The notes under the pieces were generated by a model. The model made no database searches. It was not told where the DNA came from and saw only the letters and a program-made list of their open reading frames with translations. Shown in pieces: positions 6,484 to 12,805 of a stretch of 12,805 nt of DNA. The position numbers and the translations under genes are program-made. Source of the stretch: an uncultured Tidjanibacter sp. (GTDB taxonomy: Bacteria; Bacteroidota; Bacteroidia; Bacteroidales; Rikenellaceae); contig CAKUKW010000037.1 of assembly GCA_934663885.1 (NCBI GenBank), positions 1 to 12,805 on the forward strand, read 5' to 3'. Each line of letters opens with the position of its first letter. Positions within the stretch are counted from its first letter, which is position 1.

Positions 6484-6663
6484 TTATATTTTCTTTTCGA
6501 ATTCGAGTGATTTTTTACGGAATTCTTTAAGTTTCTTTTCCAGTTCAAGGGATGCTTTACGCGCGCGTGCGCCGGCTGCCTTATTCGCTTTTTCTACCTG
6601 AAGGGTAGTGTTAGCCTGGAAATTGTCGATTTGTTCGTTGATCTGGTCCAATAATGTTTTCAT
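6484..6663 (-). CDS. Histone H1-like (Hc1-type) DNA-binding protein, 59 aa
   Basis: This is a very small, lysine-rich and alanine-rich protein of the kind annotated as histone H1 in Bacteroidota. It probably binds DNA non-specifically and compacts or organises the nucleoid. The protein begins MKTLLDQINEQIDNFQANTT and has the family core LQVEKANKAAGARARKASLE (21-40) and then ELEKKLKEFRKKS. It is helical throughout, with an acidic first third and a basic remainder. Length and the K-A-x-K-A-A-G-x-R-A-R-K signature fit the family. It is monocistronic: a -7 box lies at 6691-6698, CAGGAGC precedes the ATG, and a terminator follows. It is short enough to be missed by gene callers with a 60-codon cut-off. 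Confidence 0.85.
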   Translation of the reverse strand: MKTLLDQINEQIDNFQANTTLQVEKANKAAGARARKASLELEKKLKEFRKKSLEFEKKI

Positions 6664-6690
6664 GCTCCTGATATATTATGGTTTATAGGG

Positions 6691-6698
6691 CAAATATA
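6691..6698 (-). promoter_or_regulatory. -7 box of the histone H1-like gene
   Basis: TATATTTG on the minus strand matches TAnnTTTG and would give a leader of about 21 nt. No TTTG lies at the usual 19-21 bp; the nearest is at 14 bp (6713-6716). The box is good but the full promoter is uncertain. Confidence 0.45.
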
Positions 6699-6749
6699 AA
6701 AATTATTCGGTACAAAAACATAACGTTTTAACAAACATGACACTCTTTT

Positions 6750-8387
6750 CTACGGCTCGGGCTGATTATCCGCGATCGTAACTGAAATTGTAGCCAGCGA
6801 AGAGCGGTACTTTTCCTGATCGAAAGGAGCGTACATCCCTTTGATATCGTACATGATTTGCGCTTTACCGGTGAACCCTTTCGCGGGAAAGAACAGGACT
6901 TCCCTCGTTTCGAGATCGTAAACCCATTTACCTTTCCCCGGAGCGTCGATTTCATAATCACCTTCATCTTTCCATGTATATTCGTCGGTCCAGAAACGGA
7001 AAGTCTCAGGGTTCAGGAAATCCTTGTCGCCTATAAACGAGCTCCCTTCGGTTTTGTAACCGAGGTCGTTGTCCAGCGGCCTGATCGTAACCGGCCCCCT
7101 GCGGTGGTCCCGGATGTCGTCGTTGGCGGTGTTGGCGGCATATATAGGAGTGATGCGCAGGTTGCGGATTATATTTGTATACGCCGTATTCCATCCCGTG
7201 GACGCCGAGAAACCGATGACCAGCTTTTCAGGCCTCGTGACGGTGTATTGCTCTATAGGGGGCGTCTTAGCGATCTGCGCGTACCCCAGCGAACTGTCCC
7301 AGTTTGCCGCGAAACCGTTCTCTATGTATTTAAGGGTCAGTGGATAAGTGAAGTTTTCGATTACAGTCGTCTTTTCGGTGCCGTGCTGTATGGTCACCGT
7401 TATCTTGAATCCCCCTTCCGAGGTGTTCGGATTAGGTTCCAGTGCGATAATGGCTTTGCGGTATGCGGGATCTTCAGGTCCATTGAAATCGGCTCCTCCC
7501 GCAATATTGAAGGGTATGTCTATCGGTTTTGGTATATCTTTTACGTATAGCCCGGTTCCGGTGTCGAGTTTGAACCCGGCATCGTTCCTGAGGTTCTGGG
7601 GGTCTTTCAGGCCGGTGTCCGGATCCCATCCGGTGTGGCGGGTAGCGAGTACCGGGAATCCCCACCTGCCTGCGGGCATCGGGAACTCACGTTTGTTCAC
7701 AATGAAAGTCCTTTGCGTATTGCCGGCCGCGCCCCTGATCGTTATGTTGCTCCTCGTATCGTATTTCTTGAGTAACGATCCGGTGGAGTATCCGCTGTCG
7801 TCGAATACCATGCCGTTCCTCTGCTCATCGCCGTAGTCCCTGTGCACCATCCGGTTCGTTTTGAACGGACCCTGGTCGAGTGCAACTGCAAGATATCCTC
7901 CCCTGATACCGTAAAGACGGTTTGAGGTATTGTAACCCATCCTGTGGGTATACCCGAAACCCGCGCCCTCGGCGCCGAATATAAGGTTGTCGCCGATATA
8001 TTCCGGCTTGGCGTCGACAAGGAACATCGTGATGCCGTCGGTCATGTCGTCTGATCCCTGCATAATGTACTCGAATTCTATAAGGAACCCGTCGTTCGTG
8101 TCGAAGGTATGCTGGGGCAGGAAAAACGCGCCCACCTGTGAAGTCCCGTGCGTAAGTACAAGCCCGTATTCCGTAAGGCTGTTATTGTTTGTGGAATTCG
8201 ACCTGCCGGGATTGCCCCCCGGGAACTTTATGAAATCGGTTTTCCCGTCGGTGAAGGACCGGAAGAACGGAAACTCGCCCGGTTCGACCTGCTGTGCCGA
8301 CGCATCCGGCAAAATTGCCGTCAGGGCCATGGCCATTAGACCGCAGGAGCTGAACAACCTTTTCATAGTATTTTTTCGGGTGGACAT
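6750..8387 (-). CDS. Secreted L-type lectin-like protein with C-terminal CshA-like repeat
   Basis: This 545-aa exported protein is probably a carbohydrate-binding adhesin. The signal peptide runs to about 31 (MALTAILPDASA|QQ) with a signal peptidase I site. ATG 8387 and ATG 8366 (MKRLFSSCG) are both usable starts. Residues about 45-425 look like a concanavalin A/legume-lectin beta-sandwich. FLIEFEYIMQ (101-110) is a core strand, DGITMFLVD (117-125) matches the metal/sugar-site D-G-I-T-F-F motif, GGYLAVALDQ (163-172) matches G-G-x-L-G-x-x-x-D, and IIRNLRITPIY closes the fold. Residues about 431-540 resemble a cadherin/CshA-type repeat: VTIRPLDND, then GKGKWVYD, REVLFFPAKGFTGKAQIMYD and ATISVTI. 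There is no lipobox and no obvious type IX sorting domain. It is the last gene of the fimbrial operon, 58 bp after the FISUMP fimbrillin. The lectin call is from motifs; ligand specificity is unknown. Confidence 0.72.
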   Translation of the reverse strand: MSTRKNTMKRLFSSCGLMAMALTAILPDASAQQVEPGEFPFFRSFTDGKTDFIKFPGGNPGRSNSTNNNSLTEYGLVLTHGTSQVGAFFLPQHTFDTNDGFLIEFEYIMQGSDDMTDGITMFLVDAKPEYIGDNLIFGAEGAGFGYTHRMGYNTSNRLYGIRGGYLAVALDQGPFKTNRMVHRDYGDEQRNGMVFDDSGYSTGSLLKKYDTRSNITIRGAAGNTQRTFIVNKREFPMPAGRWGFPVLATRHTGWDPDTGLKDPQNLRNDAGFKLDTGTGLYVKDIPKPIDIPFNIAGGADFNGPEDPAYRKAIIALEPNPNTSEGGFKITVTIQHGTEKTTVIENFTYPLTLKYIENGFAANWDSSLGYAQIAKTPPIEQYTVTRPEKLVIGFSASTGWNTAYTNIIRNLRITPIYAANTANDDIRDHRRGPVTIRPLDNDLGYKTEGSSFIGDKDFLNPETFRFWTDEYTWKDEGDYEIDAPGKGKWVYDLETREVLFFPAKGFTGKAQIMYDIKGMYAPFDQEKYRSSLATISVTIADNQPEP

Positions 8388-8445
8388 ATCTTTATAATTC
8401 TTTGATATTGCGTTAAAATTCGGTGCTGTTACCTAACGGTTGTGC

Positions 8446-10785
8446 CTAATAATCGCGTATGCAACGGACTGGGAAAGCGTAGGAGCGATCAGCGTCGTAT
8501 TCCTCTATTCCGTATTTACTTAGGAAAGGATAATTGACGGTGATCTTATCGTAAGGAGTCGCTGTCCAGTAATAGCCGTACGCTCCCACATGCACTACGT
8601 CCCCGTCGCCGTTGGGATAGCGGTGTCCGGCCGCGGGCAGATACAGCGTCCCCTCCGGCGGGACCGACGTCTTATTCGTCCCGGCCGTTACCTCAGCTCC
8701 CGCGAACCATCCGCTAAGAGGGTTGAAGGTACCATACTTAAATCTGGCCTCATTCTCGTTTATCGTCCCGGTCAGGTTCTTGAAATCGCCGTAACCCTTA
8801 TTGACGGTGGTTTCTTCCAGCAGCATCTTAATTTCCGCATAGGTGGGCAGGCGCCAGTTGCCTTCGACCCAGCCGGTATTGGCGGAAATATACCGGCATA
8901 TATCGCCAACCCCCGCATTTTGGTTATACCCGGTACTCCCGTTGTATGTCTTGAATTCGTCTTTATCGTCCGAGTTGGTAGCGGCAGATTCGGGGAATCC
9001 GAAATTGGTGTGGGCGTACGGGATCTTGTCCCATCCCGCCAGCCCGCCTCCCCAACCGGAGGGGTCATGCGTTCCCGGGGCGGGGTTGTAAATGACGTGC
9101 GTTGCAGGTACGTACGGGTTTCCTGCAGGAGCCAACGCAAAAAGCGAGCCCCACTTGAAATATACACCCTGCGACCATGCGGGAATGGTGACGTTATCCT
9201 GAGCCGTTACCGCAAATGTCAGCCTGGTTCCGGACTGTTGCACCACGTTGCTCCGAGCGAAAAGGTCGGCGATGGAGGTTCTTTTTACCGTCAGGGTCAT
9301 CCGGAGCCTGCCCGCGGTAATCAATACCTGTCCGCTCGCGCCGGATTGATAGGTTCCGAGTTTTCCTATTTCGAATTCTATGCCCGATCCGTTGAGGTCG
9401 GCCCCTCCCGTTTGTGTTCCTCCTCCTTCGAAGCGGAGCCAGGGCACCTGGTCCGGATCAAGCACTTCCGCCTTCCATATACCGGGGAAGTTGGTGCTGA
9501 TCGCTTGCGTCCAGGATTTATCAATACCCCAAATGACCGGAATTTCCCTGCTTTGGACCCCCATAAAGTATTGCCCGTCGAAAACGATGTCGTTTATTCC
9601 TTCGGTATTGACTATCATTATGGTAGTCTTGAGGTTGGAAAGGACGGTGGTGGAGACCAGGGCCTCATTGAAGCTCTCATAGCCTATACCTTCAGCTGCC
9701 GTAATGTTTACGATGTATTTGTGGTTCCGGTAAAGGGGCATATATTGCACATCTGCGTTTCCTTGAGATCCGCTGCCTACGGTACAGAAATCTATACGGT
9801 AATAATACTCGCTTCCTTCGTAAGTTCCTTTGACGATGAGGCAGGGAGTGTTTACTGCGTCGCCCGGTTCGTTTCCCGTACCCTTGACCGCCTCGTAAGT
9901 GTATATTTGCCCGGTGAGTTCAGGCCCCATGCCTGTTCCCTGGGAATATGGATAGAGCATGGACGCCTCCTGGGTAGCAGGCTGTTTGCCTGCCGGATTG
10001 GGTATTATGGGATTTTTATTGTTGGTATAAGGATATTCGGGATTGTCTTCTTTCAGTAGTTTCCCGTTCGTCCTGTTCCACGCCGGTGCTATATAGCCGG
10101 CGGTATTGTAATTGACCAGGTAAATGCCTGTCATGTTGAAATCGGTGCCGGGCACCTGGTTCTGCACGTCGATGCGGGCGACCATGCGGATCAGGCTTAT
10201 GCCCGAAATCTTCATTCCTTCCGATATACCGGATACGGCCGTTTCCCCGTACATCGGGATCGGTGTGTAATCGTTAGGGTCACTGCCTGAAGCTACTTTC
10301 CATTTATAACTGCTTCCGTCGGGAACCGTGGCGAACTTCAGCTCTTCCATGATTACCTGTTTTTCCGATCCCACGGGTGCCGCCTGAAGAGCCGAGGCGA
10401 CTTCATCAGTTGCATTGGCGATAGCCGCCACCGTACCTGCATTCTCGATTTTCTGCATCGTAAGGTTGAACGATACTTTATAGTCCGGCCCGGCGGAGTT
10501 TTGCGACGGGCTCTGTATCTTGTGGTGGGCGAGCAGGAGGGGTTTTTCAGACTTGTCGAATATGAGCAGGTCGATAACTTTCACTACAGCCTCGCCTTTT
10601 CCCCCTTCGATGGAGCGCGTAACGGGTGTGCAGGGTCCCGGTACGGCTATCTCGAAACTTACGTTTCCCTGCGGCGTTTCCCGTCCCGGGTCGTACGGCT
10701 CATCGAAAGTACAGCCCGCAAAGCCGCAGGCAGCCAGGAATGCGGCTGCGTAGAGAAGTCTCCGTGTTGTTCTTTTGCGTTCCAT
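8446..10785 (-). CDS. Large fimbrillin-family lipoprotein with C-terminal FISUMP-type domain (candidate pilus tip)
   Basis: This 779-aa surface protein has a lipoprotein signal: a basic start, a hydrophobic core, and FAGC with the lipidated Cys at 25 (C20 in LAAC is an alternative). TR at 56-57 lies where related fimbrillins are trimmed after Arg. Residues about 40-390 are FimA/Mfa1-like: IPMYGE, then SLIRMVARIDVQN, YEGSEYYYRIDF, and MPLYRNHKYIVNITAAEGIGYESF. About 395-510 is an Ig/BACON-like segment (VPWLRFEGG...GQVLITAGRLRMTLTV). Residues about 545-779 are a FISUMP/DUF1566-like domain: VYFKWGSLFALAPAG, GDICRYIS, WRLPTYAEIKMLL (644-656), AAGHRYPNG, YYWTATPY and SYAFPVRCIRD at the C-terminus. 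It is much longer than a stalk subunit, and a C-terminal add-on domain suits a tip or cap. It lies 23 bp after the 468-aa fimbrillin. Confidence 0.85.
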   Translation of the reverse strand: MERKRTTRRLLYAAAFLAACGFAGCTFDEPYDPGRETPQGNVSFEIAVPGPCTPVTRSIEGGKGEAVVKVIDLLIFDKSEKPLLLAHHKIQSPSQNSAGPDYKVSFNLTMQKIENAGTVAAIANATDEVASALQAAPVGSEKQVIMEELKFATVPDGSSYKWKVASGSDPNDYTPIPMYGETAVSGISEGMKISGISLIRMVARIDVQNQVPGTDFNMTGIYLVNYNTAGYIAPAWNRTNGKLLKEDNPEYPYTNNKNPIIPNPAGKQPATQEASMLYPYSQGTGMGPELTGQIYTYEAVKGTGNEPGDAVNTPCLIVKGTYEGSEYYYRIDFCTVGSGSQGNADVQYMPLYRNHKYIVNITAAEGIGYESFNEALVSTTVLSNLKTTIMIVNTEGINDIVFDGQYFMGVQSREIPVIWGIDKSWTQAISTNFPGIWKAEVLDPDQVPWLRFEGGGTQTGGADLNGSGIEFEIGKLGTYQSGASGQVLITAGRLRMTLTVKRTSIADLFARSNVVQQSGTRLTFAVTAQDNVTIPAWSQGVYFKWGSLFALAPAGNPYVPATHVIYNPAPGTHDPSGWGGGLAGWDKIPYAHTNFGFPESAATNSDDKDEFKTYNGSTGYNQNAGVGDICRYISANTGWVEGNWRLPTYAEIKMLLEETTVNKGYGDFKNLTGTINENEARFKYGTFNPLSGWFAGAEVTAGTNKTSVPPEGTLYLPAAGHRYPNGDGDVVHVGAYGYYWTATPYDKITVNYPFLSKYGIEEYDADRSYAFPVRCIRDY

Positions 10786-10808
10786 AACTTACCGGATTTA
10801 CCGTAATA

Positions 10809-12215
10809 TTATATCCTTGTTACTTTTATCTTTTTTGTAATATTGGCCACCGTAATGTCGGCGATTGCGTAATACCCCGTCGCCGCGTCCGGCGATTTGA
10901 TAGCGGTGAAAGTGATATTGCGCGAAAGGTCGCCGTCGGCGCCCGTCATGGATATTGCAACCCATCCGTAGAGGTTGCCGTTCGAACTCCCCATAAGGTT
11001 GCCGTACCTGTCGAAATAATTAATCTCTATGTATGCGGCGTTTATTCCCTTGGGGAATCCCCTGTCGCTTCTGTCGTAGTTGGTCTCGACCAGTACCGTA
11101 ACCGCATCGTTAAGTCCGGCGAGGCAGAGGTTGTCGCCGCTTACCCGCAGGTAATATTGGGGATCGAGGATAATGCCCTGGGGAGCATCATCCCAGCGGT
11201 ATACGGTATGCTCGAACTCTACCGAACGGCTTTTGACGGTTCCGTACACCTGGTATACGTTGTTACGCAGTAACTCGGTAATTTCACCTTCGGAGCCTCC
11301 TTCGGGAGAGAACGATTTCAATATATGGTTGCTCGCGCTCCTGTCGCCCTCCGATGTGGCTACGTTAAATATGTCCATGACCAACTTATCCGTATCCGAT
11401 TCTGCGGAACAGGTGCGTTCCGGAACATAAAATGCGCACACAAGCTGTAGCTTATCCGTAAGTTTCGTCGGGGTGCTGTTTATATAACTCCATGCCCGGT
11501 CTGTTATGGGAAATGGTACGGTCAGCATGTGGCCGAAATTATTTACCTCTCCAACTCCCGTCTGGAAACGCGTGCCGTCCATCTTTGTGCCTGTTATCAT
11601 GTAGCCTTCAGTATGGGAATTCGACAGGAAGACAGAAGTCGAGGTATTGACCTCGGCGGATGTTAGCGCGTCGTCTTTTTTCAGCCAGAGCTCTACACGG
11701 GCTACAGCCCGTTCTGTCGTCATTTCCACTATCGCGGTTTTCCCTTCCTCTACCACGATGCCCCTCTTTACTCCCGACATAGGTATACCGCTCGCGGAGG
11801 GCGCCGTGTGGTTGACATTGAATGATGCAGCCATCTGGAAGATTACATCTTCGAAGCCTTCAGGACTCGTAATGCGATCCAGCATAGTGGAAAGCCCGTC
11901 CGGCTCGTTCACTACCACTATCAGCATTTTGTCGGGGTTGCTGCTTACGTTCAGGGTAGACCTGAATTCGGTGGCTCCCTGGTGCTGTTGCTCTACGTCT
12001 ACCCATTGGTTGATATCCAGTTTGGGATTCGATGAAGCATTATCGAAAACGATGTATCTTACCTTATATACATAATCATGCTCGTCCGCTCCACCGGTCA
12101 CGGTTACAACGGACAGTTCGCCACGGGTCGCTGCCGGTGGCCGTTCACTCCACGAACAGGCGCTCAGGAGTAGAATCCCGATGGACACAGCCAATATGTA
12201 CAACCTGTTTTTCAT
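10809..12215 (-). CDS. FimA/Mfa1-like fimbrillin lipoprotein
   Basis: This 468-aa fimbrial subunit is exported as a lipoprotein and probably polymerised at the cell surface. The signal ends LLLSAC with the lipidated Cys at 20. AATRG at 28-32 gives an Arg cleavage site close to the mature N-terminus, as in fimbrillins activated by an Arg-specific protease. Family landmarks are a conserved N-terminal beta-sheet (YKVRYIVFDNAS), then IPMSGVKRG, ERAVARVELWLKK, and a C-terminal domain entered through LLRNNVYQVYGTVKSR and closing on VANITKKIKVTRI. The last segment could be the donor strand. It starts 18 bp after the stop of the anchor gene. The length (usual range about 350-550) fits a main or accessory shaft subunit. 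Position after the anchor favours the main shaft, but the true order of subunits cannot be read from sequence. Confidence 0.85.
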   Translation of the reverse strand: MKNRLYILAVSIGILLLSACSWSERPPAATRGELSVVTVTGGADEHDYVYKVRYIVFDNASSNPKLDINQWVDVEQQHQGATEFRSTLNVSSNPDKMLIVVVNEPDGLSTMLDRITSPEGFEDVIFQMAASFNVNHTAPSASGIPMSGVKRGIVVEEGKTAIVEMTTERAVARVELWLKKDDALTSAEVNTSTSVFLSNSHTEGYMITGTKMDGTRFQTGVGEVNNFGHMLTVPFPITDRAWSYINSTPTKLTDKLQLVCAFYVPERTCSAESDTDKLVMDIFNVATSEGDRSASNHILKSFSPEGGSEGEITELLRNNVYQVYGTVKSRSVEFEHTVYRWDDAPQGIILDPQYYLRVSGDNLCLAGLNDAVTVLVETNYDRSDRGFPKGINAAYIEINYFDRYGNLMGSSNGNLYGWVAISMTGADGDLSRNITFTAIKSPDAATGYYAIADITVANITKKIKVTRI

Positions 12216-12233
12216 ATTCTAATAATATAATGC

Positions 12234-12805
12234 CTAAAGATCTATATCGTGCAGCCAGACCAGCCAGCCGTTTATCCTGACCGCTACCGCTATGAATGCC
12301 TCTGGCTCGTCCGGCTCTATTTCTCCTTCGTAAAGTATTATTATGTGCCATTCGCTCTGCCGGTCGAGGTACTCCTGCATGGGCAGTGCGGAGCCGTCGG
12401 GCCGCAGATCGGGCTTCGTGTGTTCCAGTAATTTCATAAGGTCGTAGCTCCATAACCTCTTTCCGCTCCCGGTTTCACGCACTGTCAGCGTATAATCGTA
12501 ATTTTCCCTGTACAGCAGCCGCGCGGTATTGAGATTTCCTTTCGAAATCTCTCCTTCGCCCTCTCCGGGCAAAAGGGAGTAGGGTGTATATGTTACCGTT
12601 TCCTTCGTGATCGGGGAATTGTCATGTGCATAAGAGGCTCCTTCGGGAGTCGCTATTTCGAAAGTGCAAGACGCTGTTTCCGCCCTGGTACCGTCACCAT
12701 CCGTTTTGAAAAGGAACAGGTTGAAACGGTTTGTATTTTTAATGAGGCTTACCCTGTGTACGGATAAGTCGGCTTTATAGTCGATAATAATAGTAGGGCC
12801 TACCC
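12234..12805 (-). CDS. FimB/Mfa2-family fimbrial anchor subunit, 5' end cut by window edge
   Basis: The last 189 residues of an Mfa2/FimB-like protein, open to the window edge with stop at 12234; the N-terminus and its lipobox lie outside. Family signs are VHRVSLIKNTNRFNLFLFK near the visible start (this family has a conserved x-L-x-x-N-T-N-R-h element opening its second half), CTFEIATPEGASYAHDN, a bulky middle (ARLLYRENYDYTLTVRE) and the end VAVRINGWLVWLHDIDL. That end matches the usual V-N-G-W-x-V-x-x-x-x-x-x-L closing strand. Such proteins tether the pilus to the outer membrane and limit its length. The gene is followed after 18 bp by the first fimbrillin, the classic anchor-then-stalk order or a variant of it. 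There is no internal ATG near the true start, so any shorter gene model beginning inside this stretch would be an artefact. Confidence 0.82.
   Translation of the reverse strand, partial: VGPTIIIDYKADLSVHRVSLIKNTNRFNLFLFKTDGDGTRAETASCTFEIATPEGASYAHDNSPITKETVTYTPYSLLPGEGEGEISKGNLNTARLLYRENYDYTLTVRETGSGKRLWSYDLMKLLEHTKPDLRPDGSALPMQEYLDRQSEWHIIILYEGEIEPDEPEAFIAVAVRINGWLVWLHDIDL

Noticed and set aside
6336..6548. Minus-strand open frame of 70 codons overlapping the end of the histone-like gene
   Set aside because: It runs through the strong terminator at 6431-6464 and the adjoining hairpin and reads the histone gene out of frame.
6858..7550. Plus-strand open frame of 230 codons opposite the lectin-like gene
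   Set aside because: It is low-complexity in character, rich in Arg, Val and Phe without domain motifs, and lies entirely inside a convincing minus-strand gene.
8388..8445. Possible separate promoter for the lectin-like gene
   Set aside because: No TAnnTTTG or TTTG pair with correct spacing is readable on the minus strand in this 58-bp gap, so co-transcription with the fimbrillins is preferred.
8590..10059. Long plus-strand open frame of 489 codons opposite the 779-aa fimbrillin
   Set aside because: Its product has no recognisable family features, while the minus strand encodes a complete signal peptide, fimbrillin motifs and a FISUMP-like domain. It is a codon-bias shadow.
1..12805. CRISPR arrays, tRNA/rRNA genes, insertion sequences, invertible promoter repeats
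   Set aside because: I saw no spaced direct repeats, tRNA-like cloverleaf, transposase motif or long terminal inverted repeats. The start of the fimbrial operon, where a phase-variable promoter might be, lies outside the window.

Overview
The window looks like Bacteroidales (Bacteroidota) chromosome. Three things support this. There is a run of FimA/Mfa-type fimbrillin genes. Promoters can be read with the Bacteroidota -33 TTTG / -7 TAnnTTTG consensus; the best is TTTG-N19-TATCTTTG in front of a tetR gene. There is also a tiny histone H1-like gene of the kind common in this phylum. I would not name a genus. Every gene I can support lies on the minus strand, so transcription runs from high to low coordinates.

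Right part (12805 to 6750): a fimbrial gene cluster that enters the window already in progress. In transcription order it holds the 3' end of a FimB/Mfa2-type anchor/regulator subunit, a 468-aa lipoprotein fimbrillin (probable stalk or accessory subunit), and a 779-aa lipoprotein fimbrillin with a C-terminal FISUMP-type domain (probable tip). It ends with a 545-aa secreted protein with a legume-lectin-like domain and a CshA-like terminal repeat. Gaps of 18, 23 and 58 bp suggest one operon. The reading is a surface pilus whose distal or associated parts are built for carbohydrate or host adhesion.

Middle part (6663 to 4285): a 59-aa histone H1-like gene with its own terminator. It is followed by a promoter with a leader of about 190 nt that can fold into three consecutive hairpins. 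The leader feeds a class I SAM methyltransferase whose stop overlaps the start of an RsgA-type GTPase (ATGA overlap).

Left part (4174 to 1): visibly more AT-rich. A second, unrelated SAM methyltransferase is followed by a TetR-family repressor with an operator over its own transcription start, a regulatory region of about 470 bp, an outer-membrane TolC-like factor and the start of an RND adaptor (HlyD/AcrA-like). The adaptor is cut by the window edge; an inner-membrane RND permease would be expected next. Three copies of TACC-N4-GGTATG tie the repressor to this efflux operon. The regulatory region also holds a mirror-image promoter/operator and what looks like a frameshifted acyltransferase remnant.

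The strongest candidates for something less ordinary are the lectin/CshA protein at the end of the fimbrial operon, the structured leader at 6117-6307, and the mirrored operator region at 2066-2213.
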